A stretch of DNA of 22,803 nt from a virus: positions 1-22,803 of the IMG/VR virus record IMGVR_UViG_3300032893_000280, one strand, 5' to 3'. Every line of letters starts with the position of its first letter. Position 1 is the first letter of the stretch. A program made the translations under genes and the position numbers. Shown here one piece after another: positions 7,353-14,658 of this stretch. The notes beneath the pieces were generated by a model. That model was not told the DNA's origin, did no database searches, and saw only the letters and a program-made list of their open reading frames with translations.

Positions 7353-7733
7353 CTACTGACTCCAGAGCGTCATGGGGCCGCGGGCCCGGAAGCTGTAGGT
7401 CGCCTCCTGATTGACGCCGTGCTTGAGCGAGTCGCTGATGATGAAACACTCTCCCCTGTACTGCAGGCCCCCGGGCCCGATCTCGTAGAGGTGCGTCGGG
7501 ATGAGGGCCGCCATCTTCTTGCCGGCGTCGAACTCGAACCCTGGAGCCGGCACCGCGTTTTCGACCGAGAACTCCGTCATGGCGGCGCCCGGCGACTCTC
7601 CCGCGTACCCCTTCGCCACGGTGTTGACCGCCTGGCTGTTGGTCGCACGGTCGATCGACCCACTCTTTTGCTCGGCCAGCAGCGCACCGTCCACGGTCCA
7701 GTAGATGAGCGAGTACAGTTGAAGATTCGCCAT
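7353..7733 (-). CDS. Contractile-tail tube protein
   Basis: Codes for 126 aa. The ATG at 7733 has a near-perfect AGGAGGAA Shine-Dalgarno about 6 bases away, the strongest in the tail section, as expected for a high-copy structural protein. The product begins MANLQLYSLIYWTVDGALLA and contains FEFDAGKKMAALIPTHLYEI followed by RGECFIISDSLKHGVNQEAT, a beta-rich pattern with a late F.I...S...G...YSF strand pair. This fits the myovirus tube fold (Mu gpM-like role). It follows the sheath gene by 42 bases and precedes the chaperone, the conserved sheath-tube-chaperone order. The tube is polymerised inside the sheath and ejects through the host envelope. Confidence 0.8.
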   Translation of the reverse strand: MANLQLYSLIYWTVDGALLAEQKSGSIDRATNSQAVNTVAKGYAGESPGAAMTEFSVENAVPAPGFEFDAGKKMAALIPTHLYEIGPGGLQYRGECFIISDSLKHGVNQEATYSFRARGPMTLWSQ

Positions 7734-7775
7734 TTCGAGTTCCTCCTACGGCTTCGAGACAGGGGGGCGCAGCTC

Positions 7776-9317
7776 TCAGCCAGTCTGGAGAGCGAGCAGA
7801 GCGAATTGGTCCGCGATGTCGACGGGCGTGAGCTGGAAGAGGGCCGAGAGCCGGTTGGGCGGCGAAACCTCTTTTTGCACGATCGCGGTCGCGAGGATGT
7901 TGGCCGTGTTCTGAAACTGGCCCGCGTTCCCGTAGAGCGACACGAGGCCCTTGAGCGCCCCTCCCCAGAGCGAGGGCATGACGGCGATACTGGGAGGGGG
8001 AGGCTGGCCCTGCGCAACGTCGGGCAGCAAGTCCTTGCCGCCGAACTGGAGCTGCGTGAGCGCGACGGCATCGTCGCCCCAGTAGTCGCACACGCTGACC
8101 TTGTGGGGGTCGCGAACCCGGAAGTCCGGCACCGACCCGTTGAGGCAGTGGGTCGTGACGCGCTTCACGAGGTAACTCGCGCCGCTGGTCGAGATCGCGA
8201 TCGGCGTCACGCCGTTGTTCAGCATCGAGACGATCTGCGCCGTCGTGGGCGAACCCCCGATGCCGTTGCGACCCGGCAAGACTTGCCAGAGCGTCGCATC
8301 GGCCGCGCTCGCGGGAAAGTTGCTGAAGTTCTTGCGCGCGACTCCCACGGCCGCCCCGGACTCCAGCAACGAGTACAGCGCCGCGTTGTTGGCCGCGATC
8401 TCGAGCGGCTGCATGTCGCACGCCGCGCCCGCGATGACCTCGAGCCGCGCGGCGTTCTGGCCGGTCGCGAGCGTGATGACGTTCGCGACCGTGTCCATCG
8501 AACCCGCGAAGCCGCGCTGTCGAATTCCGACCGTGGGTTGCGCGTCGCTGTTGATCTGCGTCACGAGCCGGCCGAGGTTGGTCGCGTCGGAGTCGCAGGA
8601 GACGATCGTGTAGTAGCGCGTGTTCTTGATGGTCGCGAGCGCGTTGGTGTTGTTGTCCGCCGTCGTGCCACCGCTGAGAAACGAGTTGGTCGTGAGCGTC
8701 GTGGTGGTGCCGATCGTGCCAGTCGCGGGCGTGATGAGGGCCTGCATCCGAATCCAGTTGCCCTCGGGACCCGCGTTGCGGGCCGTGTACGTCACGACGC
8801 CCGCCACCGCGGCGGCCGTCACGGGCCAACGCGTCTGGCTGTTGACTGACAGCACGATGTTGGCCGCGATGACGCTCGCGGTGTCGCCGAGCGAGATCTG
8901 GGTGTCGACGAAGTCCTGACCGCACCACACGCGGCAGTTGCCGTTGCTCGTCGCCGTCGTGGCGATCGTTTGGGTCGTGCTCGCGTTCGCACCCCCACTC
9001 TCCGCCACGCAGATGTAGTTGAGCTGCGTCGTGGGGTTGATCGCGGTGAATCGCAGGTACGCGCGATGGATCTGACTCCCGGTGCCGAACAGGCTGATGA
9101 CGTCGGCCTCGGTCTGGACGGGCGTCGACGACGTGGGGCCGTACACGACGGTCTCGATCGTCGCGGACCCGGCGGTCGTCTTGTTGCCTATGATAAGGGC
9201 CGTGCGGGGGCTCGAGCTTCCCGCCACCGGCCCCTGCGCGAAGTCGAGCTCGAAGTAGACGCCGGGGATCGGGTAGCTGGCCGAAAGCCCAACGAGGATG
9301 ATGCTCGCGAGACTCAT
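7776..9317 (-). CDS. Tail sheath protein, Mu gpL-like
   Basis: Codes for 513 aa. A GTG at 9323 overlaps the preceding TGA, but GGAGAA lies directly against that GTG and 6 bases before the ATG at 9317, so the ATG (MSLASIILVGLSASYPIPGV) is the likely start. The IPGVYFELDF stretch near residue 17, then ALIIGNKTTAGSA, a V.S...A...FG.GS strand and helix (residues 71-90) and a late C-terminal helical part match Mu-type sheaths; Mu gpL is about 495 aa. A Thr/Asn-rich stretch lies at residues 199-225, probably in a surface-exposed middle domain. The sheath contracts to drive the tube through the envelope. This gene is the main evidence that the virion is a myovirus. Confidence 0.88.
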   Translation of the reverse strand: MSLASIILVGLSASYPIPGVYFELDFAQGPVAGSSSPRTALIIGNKTTAGSATIETVVYGPTSSTPVQTEADVISLFGTGSQIHRAYLRFTAINPTTQLNYICVAESGGANASTTQTIATTATSNGNCRVWCGQDFVDTQISLGDTASVIAANIVLSVNSQTRWPVTAAAVAGVVTYTARNAGPEGNWIRMQALITPATGTIGTTTTLTTNSFLSGGTTADNNTNALATIKNTRYYTIVSCDSDATNLGRLVTQINSDAQPTVGIRQRGFAGSMDTVANVITLATGQNAARLEVIAGAACDMQPLEIAANNAALYSLLESGAAVGVARKNFSNFPASAADATLWQVLPGRNGIGGSPTTAQIVSMLNNGVTPIAISTSGASYLVKRVTTHCLNGSVPDFRVRDPHKVSVCDYWGDDAVALTQLQFGGKDLLPDVAQGQPPPPSIAVMPSLWGGALKGLVSLYGNAGQFQNTANILATAIVQKEVSPPNRLSALFQLTPVDIADQFALLALQTG

Positions 9318-9319
9318 CG

Positions 9320-9805
9320 TCACTTCTCCGGGGCCGCGAGGGGCCCTGCCTTAGCGGCACTGGGGGTGGTGTCGGTCTTCTTGGGTCCCGGGACTTCTGG
9401 GGGTGGCGTCTGGCCGTGGCGCTTCACAAGATCCGCGACCGCGGCCTTGAATTCCGCCTTCGCCTTGTCACCGTGCTCGTCGCCGAACGTGGGGTCGAAC
9501 TTCACGTTGGCCCGCTGCGCGGTCTCGAGGTCGGCAGGCCAAAGGTCCCCGTCCCGAAGGTGACGCACGTACTCGCCGTAGTAGGGGTCATCGACGCTGA
9601 TCTCGACCGCAGCCTCGACGCCGAGCTTCTTGAGGTAGACCGCGTGTCGCCGCGGCTGCCGGGTCGCAGGGTCCGTAAAGGGCTTGCCCAGCGTGCTGTC
9701 GAGCGTCCAACCGTGGAACCGGTTCATGCCGCTCCCCATCAGGGCCCCGTAATCCTGCACACGCGCCGTGCCGCGAGGCAACACGCGAATCTTGTCGTCA
9801 GGCAT
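9320..9805 (-). CDS. Hypothetical protein before the sheath (possible DUF2635-like)
   Basis: Codes for 161 aa from the ATG at 9805, with a GGAG Shine-Dalgarno 7 bases away. The N-terminus (MPDDKIRVLPRGTARVQDYG) and the middle (AVYLKKLGVEAAVEISVDDP, then YVRHLRDGDLWPADLET) have the 'V.P....V.D ... R.L.dGDl' pattern of the short DUF2635 (Mu gp38-like) proteins often encoded just before the sheath. This protein is longer, with a Lys/Pro/Ala-rich tail (PKKTDTTPSAAKAGPLAAPEK region) that looks disordered. Its last codons overlap the GTG upstream of the sheath start. A role in sheath or neck assembly is inferred only from position. Confidence 0.55.
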   Translation of the reverse strand: MPDDKIRVLPRGTARVQDYGALMGSGMNRFHGWTLDSTLGKPFTDPATRQPRRHAVYLKKLGVEAAVEISVDDPYYGEYVRHLRDGDLWPADLETAQRANVKFDPTFGDEHGDKAKAEFKAAVADLVKRHGQTPPPEVPGPKKTDTTPSAAKAGPLAAPEK

Positions 9806-9820
9806 CTCGAGACTCCATCT

Positions 9821-10822
9821 TCAGGTGTACGTGAACGCGTTGAGAAGCGTGACGGTCTGGCCGTCTTCGTTGACTACCGTGACCGAGAGCGTACCGCTGC
9901 CGCTGACGGCCGGCGTCACGCACGTAAGACTCGTGGCGCTGTTCCACACGACACTCGTCGCGGGCGTGACGCCGAACAGCACCGCGGGGACCGGAAGATA
10001 AAGCGTGCCCGTGATCGTGACCGACGTCCCGCCCGCGATGGGACCCGTCGCAACACTTAGAGAGGTGATCGTGGGGGCCTGCTGGGTCGAGACACTCACG
10101 AGGTTCGGTACCGTCGTGAGGTCGGGCGCCACGAGGTCCATCTGGATGTCGCCGCCCGCGAACTTCTCGCCCGGAAGGTACATGTCGCGTTCACGTACGA
10201 ACCCCTCCATGAGGAGGAACGGGAACTTCAAGCCCTTGCTGTCTTGGGTCGCGTCCCAAGTGCCGTAGTGGCCGCGCGTGAACCCAATCTCGTCGAGGCC
10301 CGCGAGCGTGAGGGTCCAGGGTTGCTCGCCCGTCGTGCCGCCCGGGGGCGTGTAGCCGGGGTCGTAGCCTTGAGTGGTCTTGCGTCGCAGCGTCATCTCG
10401 ACGCTGCGGAGAATTGGGAGTAGCTGCTCGCTCTGGCCCGCCGTAAGGGGCGGCAAAACGTACACGCAGTCGAAGCTGCACGTGTCCTCTTCCCAGCTCG
10501 CGGTCTTACGCGTGTAGGTCGAGGTCTTGCGGTAGACCGCGAGGAGCGGAAACTGAAACTGATTGGTCGTGAGCTCGAGCGCTGGAGGCCACGGGTAGAC
10601 TTGCGCGACCGCAGTCTCGATCGGGTTCTGGGTCGTGAAGGCCGCGCGCGCGGCCTCGAGGAGCCGAGGCCCCACGTAGGTCTCGATGAGAAATTTGTAG
10701 AAGTCGATGATGTAGAAGAAAACGGGGTCCGCGTCCCGGAGCAGTGTGTTGGGGCTCCCGGTCGCGAGCGGCAGCACCGCGGCGTCGATCTCGAAGTCGC
10801 TGTAGGGGAGCGGCTGGACCAC
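9821..10822 (-). CDS. Probable tail terminator protein with C-terminal IPT/TIG domain
   Basis: Codes for 333 aa from a GTG at 10822, 3 bases after the stop of the gp10-like gene. The first ~240 residues include PLLAVYRKTSTYTRKTASWE, an ILRSVEMTLRR helix and a beta-rich end (GLKFPFLLMEGFVRERDMYL); the position after gp10 and before the sheath fits the tail terminator (gpU / Mu gp37 role). Residues 249-333 (PTITSLSVATGPIAGGTSVT ... VLFGVTPATSVVWNSATSLT ... LSVTVVNEDGQTVTL) are a clear IPT/TIG Ig-like domain. Such domains are common as surface-displayed add-ons in phage tail and capsid proteins and may bind carbohydrate or the cell surface. The terminator role is inference; the IPT/TIG domain is well supported. 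Confidence 0.7.
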   Translation of the reverse strand: MVQPLPYSDFEIDAAVLPLATGSPNTLLRDADPVFFYIIDFYKFLIETYVGPRLLEAARAAFTTQNPIETAVAQVYPWPPALELTTNQFQFPLLAVYRKTSTYTRKTASWEEDTCSFDCVYVLPPLTAGQSEQLLPILRSVEMTLRRKTTQGYDPGYTPPGGTTGEQPWTLTLAGLDEIGFTRGHYGTWDATQDSKGLKFPFLLMEGFVRERDMYLPGEKFAGGDIQMDLVAPDLTTVPNLVSVSTQQAPTITSLSVATGPIAGGTSVTITGTLYLPVPAVLFGVTPATSVVWNSATSLTCVTPAVSGSGTLSVTVVNEDGQTVTLLNAFTYT

Positions 10823-10825
10823 GCG

Positions 10826-11281
10826 TCACCGCGCCTTCTCGATCGCGTACCCGACGTATTCTTGCGCGGCAAACGCGGCCGCGACTTCACCGACGTGTCG
10901 CGCCTCGTGCATGAAGGGACGCGCCGAAGTCCCCGGGTGCTGTACCGAGCGGCGGAAGAACTCCTGGCCGTTGACGAAGAAGTGGAGCGCCTTGGCGCGT
11001 CTCGCCACGATGGCGTGCGCACGAGTCCCGTTCTCGAGAAACGCCGCCGCCCCCCGCGCGATCACGAAGCCCCGCAGACCTCGTTCGCCACGCGTCACTT
11101 CGGCGTGAATGGAGCCGCGAGTTTTGCCGGTCCGATCCCTGAAAAGGGTTGTGCGGAGCGCGCTCTCCTCCGCGGCCCGAACCGCGGCCCGCATCGTGAG
11201 GTCGATCGCCTGGTGGAGTCCACCCTCCAGCGCTTCGAGCCCCGAACGCGTGCGAGCCGTTTCGAACTTCGCGGAAAACAT
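10826..11281 (-). CDS. HK97 gp10-like neck / tail completion protein
   Basis: Codes for 151 aa from the ATG at 11281, whose first base overlaps the TGA of the zinc-ribbon gene (TGATG). The signature is clear: TGKTRGSIHAEV, then AAAFLENGTRAHAIVARRAK (residues 78-97), FFVNGQEFF and HPGTSARPFMHEA (115-127). This is the HK97 gp10 family pattern of 'E.GT..H.I..R..k.L.f......... HPGt...PFm..a'. Members act in the neck or tail-tube completion at the head-tail interface. The frame is open further upstream but only antisense-like sequence is added, so the overlap start is preferred. Confidence 0.85.
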   Translation of the reverse strand: MFSAKFETARTRSGLEALEGGLHQAIDLTMRAAVRAAEESALRTTLFRDRTGKTRGSIHAEVTRGERGLRGFVIARGAAAFLENGTRAHAIVARRAKALHFFVNGQEFFRRSVQHPGTSARPFMHEARHVGEVAAAFAAQEYVGYAIEKAR

Positions 11282-11613
11282 CAGCGCGAGATGCTCTGGA
11301 GGTTGTGCAGGATGTTGGCCCCGTACGCACGGTCGACTCGGTGCACCACCGCGGCCTTGCTGCCGGCGTGAATCGTCTCGAACACGAGGAGAACAAATCG
11401 GGGATCGGTCTCGTCGGGCGTCACGGTGACGCGCGGCATCGCGACGCCGTATGCCACGCGGGTTCGGCATTCGTCGCAGCGGAAGATGCTCTCGCGCGGA
11501 GGAGGTCCGGGAGGCCACGGGGCTTCGTGGCCACACGCCGGACACGTAAAAGTTTCGGCGGGGTTCCTCAAAGGCTCGGCCCCCATCGCGGCCGCTTGTC
11601 TTTCGAGCGTCAT
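11281..11613 (-). CDS. Small zinc-ribbon protein in the connector module
   Basis: Codes for 110 aa, with an ATG at 11613 overlapping the preceding TGA as ATGA. Two Cys pairs, CPAC (24-27) and CDEC (46-49), are 18 residues apart and form a typical zinc-ribbon knuckle pair. The rest (PRVTVTPDETDPRFVLLVFE, then VHRVDRAYGANILHNLQSIS) is a short alpha/beta part. No known phage connector family is recognised. Zinc ribbons in phages may bind nucleic acid or proteins or hold a small structural protein together. Tight overlaps on both sides show it is expressed with the neck genes. A second ATG at residue 10 is a possible alternative start. Confidence 0.7.
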   Translation of the reverse strand: MTLERQAAAMGAEPLRNPAETFTCPACGHEAPWPPGPPPRESIFRCDECRTRVAYGVAMPRVTVTPDETDPRFVLLVFETIHAGSKAAVVHRVDRAYGANILHNLQSISR

Positions 11614-12107
11614 GGTGTGTCACCGTTGGCCCTCAAGATGACGTTGAGGTGGAGGGCCGTGAACTCTTCTCCAACCTTTTGCGCCCAGCCCCCCGGCCCC
11701 ACGGGCCACCCCGGCCCCACGACGTTCCAGAAGACCTCGACGGGCTTTTGCGAGACCGGCACCGCGGGGTCCGCAGTCGCGTCGTCGAAGCCCCCCGCGG
11801 GAAACCCGATGCCGGCCGGGTAGGGGGGCGTAATGGGTCCGACCTTGATGTCGCGGTCCGCGTAGACCCCACCCGACGCGATGATGTCACGCCTCGAAAG
11901 CTGTACGACGTGGACCGGCGTCCGACCGCCCCCCGGCAGCGCGTTGGTGAGCTGCGTCGTGACGTCACTCGAAGTCCCGACGCCCGGCCGCGGTCCATCC
12001 CACGTCCGGACCAGCACCGTCACGGTGTAGACCCGGAGGCCCAGCAGCCCCCCGACGCCCCGCACAATATCGATGGGACCCAGGATGACGTCGCGGTACG
12101 TCGCCAT
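11610..12107 (-). CDS. Hypothetical connector-region protein (possible head-closure / stopper)
   Basis: Codes for 165 aa from the ATG at 12107, 5 bases after the fiber stop. It begins MATYRDVILGPIDIVRGVGG and is beta-rich (YTVTVLVRTWDGPRPGVG, HVVQLSRRDIIASGGVYADR, ending EFTALHLNVILRANG). I do not recognise the family. Lying before the gp10-like neck gene, where many phages encode the stopper or adaptor, it may be a head-closure protein; this is inference from gene order only. It contains GPGGWAQ, a heptapeptide also found in the 76-aa protein and the fiber, in a similar Gly/Pro-rich setting. Confidence 0.6.
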   Translation of the reverse strand: MATYRDVILGPIDIVRGVGGLLGLRVYTVTVLVRTWDGPRPGVGTSSDVTTQLTNALPGGGRTPVHVVQLSRRDIIASGGVYADRDIKVGPITPPYPAGIGFPAGGFDDATADPAVPVSQKPVEVFWNVVGPGWPVGPGGWAQKVGEEFTALHLNVILRANGDTP

Positions 12108-12112
12108 TGCGC

Positions 12113-14431
12113 TCAGAAGCCACTCGTCGCGAGCGCCGCCGCCAGAACGGCGTACATGCGCTCGTATCCGATCTTGCTCGGGTGCACCCCGTCCGCGACG
12201 AAATATGGCGTCGTGATGGTCGTGCCGTGACTGCCCATCATCGCGTCGGCGCCCACGTCGGCCAGGATGACGACGGCCTTCGTGGCGCCAGATGTACTGC
12301 CCCAGGACGCGTAGTTGGCCCTCACGCCTGCGTTCGCCGGCAGCCGCACCGCTTCGTTGCTGGGCCCGAGGTATGGCGTCGTGATGACCACCACTCCGTG
12401 CGTGAGCCCGTCGCCGAGCGCGACGAGCCCCGTCACGGCGTTACCGACGGCTGTCTGCCAGTCGGCGATCATCTGAAGCGCGGTCCGACTCTGCTCGAGG
12501 TCGTTCGTGCCGCCCTGGATGATGACGAGGTTTTTGACGCCTGGCGTGAGCGCCGGAACGACGCTGCTCGTGACCGACGCGCCGATCTGCGCGAGCGTGG
12601 TGCCTCCGACCCCGAAGTTGAGCGGATAGCCGTACGTTGGCGATCCGTACTTAGGGCCACCGTAGACCATGAGACGACCGTCGAGGCGGTAGCGGTACAC
12701 GCTGTTGACCCCTGCACCTGCCGTGATCGAGTCGCCCGCCTCCAGCACCTTGACTGTCTGCGGTCCGGACGTTGTCGGCGATGACGGCCATTTCGCTTGG
12801 CAGTCCGCCAACCCCTGCGCCAGTAGTGCGCCACTCAGCACGGAGGAATACAGGTACCATCGCGCAATGGCGCCGATGCCGATCGCGGACAGCGCGTGCG
12901 AGGCGCCGAGCATCCCAGAGACCGTGGCGGTGCCAGTGCCGGGGCTCACTGCGTTCGTCGTCAGCGCAAGAGCCTGACCGTCGCGCGTGATCGTGGGCGG
13001 GTCGGTACCGTTGCTCGTCACGATCCACGTGTGACACCCGTCATCGGATGCCCATAGCTGGTGATTGCACCCGTACTTCTGGGTGAGGTAGTTGTCGCGG
13101 ATCAAGCGCTGCGCCGCCGTGAGCGTCTTGGTGATGCAGACCGCGTAAATCTGTCCGTACCACGGCTCGCCGCCGCCAACGGCCGAACCGACGGACACGT
13201 TGGTCAGCGCGGTCGCGACGCCTGTGCCGCTCGCAATAAGGACGCCTCCGTCCACCTGCGCCGTGGCGTTTTGCGCGACCGGCGCGGCGAACGCGAACAT
13301 GTGCGGGATGCCGCCTCCGTCCGCCACGTTCAACGCATTGGTGTTGTTGAAACCGGCGAAGATCTGGAAGTTCGACGACGCGAAGGAGAGGATCGCGTTG
13401 CTGTTGCCGCCGTTCGTATCGAAGGCGGTCATCAGCGTATTGCTGTTTGCCTGCGTGCAGACGATCGCGACCTCGTATCCGAGCGGCACGGAGAACGTCC
13501 CCGCGATCGTCTGGCCGCTCGTGGCCGTGCAATTCAGGTACGGCTTGCCATTCGCGAGGCCTCCGCTCGACACGAACGGGATACGGTTGCCCGCTGTCGC
13601 CTGCGATAGGCCATTGCCGTTGCCGCTCTGGTCCGCCCACGCGCTGATGTTGTTCGAGCCGTCGACCGTGACGCCGCTGTCCGTCTCCAGAAGCGTGTAG
13701 AACACGCTCGCGCCAAGTGCCGTCACCAGGCTACTCGGCGACAGATAAGCATTCGCCGTCTCCTCGGAGCTACCCGTCCGGTTGATCGCGAGCGACGGCC
13801 CAGTGGTCGTCGTCATGAGCATACCGGGGTTGCTCGCGACACCAGCCCCGAGTTCGAACAGCGTACCGGTGTCGCCTCGGCCGACCACGAACAGCGTGAA
13901 GGGCAATCCCCATGGGAGCGACGGGAGCGACAGTGCGGTCGTCGCCGCGTCGTTGAAGACGAGGTTGTCACCGTCGTTGCCGAACACGAAGGCGGGCTGT
14001 CCTGCCAGGTTCAGTTCGTCGTGCAGGCACGTCGTCGAGAAACTGGGCGGGGATGGCTGCGTGGCCGAGCCGCCGCCGCTACCAAGGTTCGCAGCGGCCG
14101 TGCAGAGTTGTCCCTCGTTGGTGCCCTGGGCCCCGTAGACGTACTTCGTGATGCTGGCAATGACGAGCGCGTCATACGCCTGCGTGGCCCCCGCCGGCAT
14201 GCCTCCACTCGAAGACGCGACGACTTGCGCCCAACCGCCGGGGCCGGCGGACTTGAGGATCGTGCCCCCGTTGCTACCGAGTAGCGACTGGCGACTGTAG
14301 AAGCTCGCGGTCTCGGCCACGTAGGCCAACGTGCCATCACCGTACGACGAGACGTCGAGTTGCTGGAGCTGCGACTTGGTCGGTACCCCGATGACCTCCA
14401 ACGTCTGTTCGGCCCCGTAGAGGACCGTCAC
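12113..14431 (-). CDS. Fiber-like protein: repeat module, LamG-like region and C-terminal SGNH/GDSL esterase
   Basis: Codes for 772 aa. A GTG at 14431 overlaps the preceding TGA as GTGA; starting there aligns the N-terminus with the 76-aa paralogue, so I prefer it to the GTG at 14461. Residues about 1-75 share the DVSSY.DGTLAYV / RQSLL..NGGTIL / GPGGWAQ module. Residues about 245-455 (AWADQSGNGNGLSQAT ... IYAVCITKTLTAAQRLIRDN ... YLTQKYG) have the look of a concanavalin/LamG-like jelly roll. The C-terminal ~200 residues carry SGNH blocks: GDSI (Ser568), NFGVGG, GGTND (Asn643) and DGVH (Asp747, His750). SGNH enzymes remove acetyl or other esters, so the product probably binds and deacylates a surface glycan. 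The fiber role is inferred from architecture. Confidence 0.85.
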   Translation of the reverse strand: MTVLYGAEQTLEVIGVPTKSQLQQLDVSSYGDGTLAYVAETASFYSRQSLLGSNGGTILKSAGPGGWAQVVASSSGGMPAGATQAYDALVIASITKYVYGAQGTNEGQLCTAAANLGSGGGSATQPSPPSFSTTCLHDELNLAGQPAFVFGNDGDNLVFNDAATTALSLPSLPWGLPFTLFVVGRGDTGTLFELGAGVASNPGMLMTTTTGPSLAINRTGSSEETANAYLSPSSLVTALGASVFYTLLETDSGVTVDGSNNISAWADQSGNGNGLSQATAGNRIPFVSSGGLANGKPYLNCTATSGQTIAGTFSVPLGYEVAIVCTQANSNTLMTAFDTNGGNSNAILSFASSNFQIFAGFNNTNALNVADGGGIPHMFAFAAPVAQNATAQVDGGVLIASGTGVATALTNVSVGSAVGGGEPWYGQIYAVCITKTLTAAQRLIRDNYLTQKYGCNHQLWASDDGCHTWIVTSNGTDPPTITRDGQALALTTNAVSPGTGTATVSGMLGASHALSAIGIGAIARWYLYSSVLSGALLAQGLADCQAKWPSSPTTSGPQTVKVLEAGDSITAGAGVNSVYRYRLDGRLMVYGGPKYGSPTYGYPLNFGVGGTTLAQIGASVTSSVVPALTPGVKNLVIIQGGTNDLEQSRTALQMIADWQTAVGNAVTGLVALGDGLTHGVVVITTPYLGPSNEAVRLPANAGVRANYASWGSTSGATKAVVILADVGADAMMGSHGTTITTPYFVADGVHPSKIGYERMYAVLAAALATSGF

Positions 14432-14658
14432 GACGTCGTGACCGTGAAGGTTTGAGCCCACCCCCCTGGCCCATTGGCGGCCGACAGGATCGTGCCCCCA
14501 TTGGGCTGCAGGAGGGACTGGCGGCAGTAGTAGCTCTGAGAAGCCGAAACGTACGCCAACGTGCCGTCCGGGTAGCTCGAGACGTCAACCTGCTGCAGCA
14601 CCGCGGTGGTCGGGACCCGGATGAGGCGTAGCGTCGTCTCGGCTGCGAAGATCGTCAT
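14428..14658 (-). CDS. 76-aa stand-alone copy of the fiber N-terminal module
   Basis: Codes for 76 aa from the ATG at 14658, overlapping the methyltransferase TGA as ATGA. By hand alignment, about 32 of 46 positions from DVSSYPDGTLAYV through RQSLLQPNGGTIL to GPGGWAQ match residues about 26-70 of the following fiber-like protein, a clear paralogue. Its stop overlaps the fiber start (GTGA). It could be an independent small subunit or a remnant of a tandem duplication. Both copies keep the frame and the motif, which favours function. The module resembles short repeated pieces seen in phage tail fibers, but I cannot name a family. Confidence 0.75.
   Translation of the reverse strand: MTIFAAETTLRLIRVPTTAVLQQVDVSSYPDGTLAYVSASQSYYCRQSLLQPNGGTILSAANGPGGWAQTFTVTTS

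Noticed and set aside
7342-9360. Minus-strand open frame of about 672 codons overlapping the sheath and tube genes in another frame
   Set aside because: Its translation is dominated by Arg, Asp and His with no domain pattern, while the overlapping frames give a sheath and a tube with good ribosome sites.
14461-14461. GTG at 14461 as the fiber start
   Set aside because: It adds ten residues with no counterpart in the 76-aa paralogue, whereas the GTG at 14431 gives the usual GTGA overlap and aligns the two N-termini.
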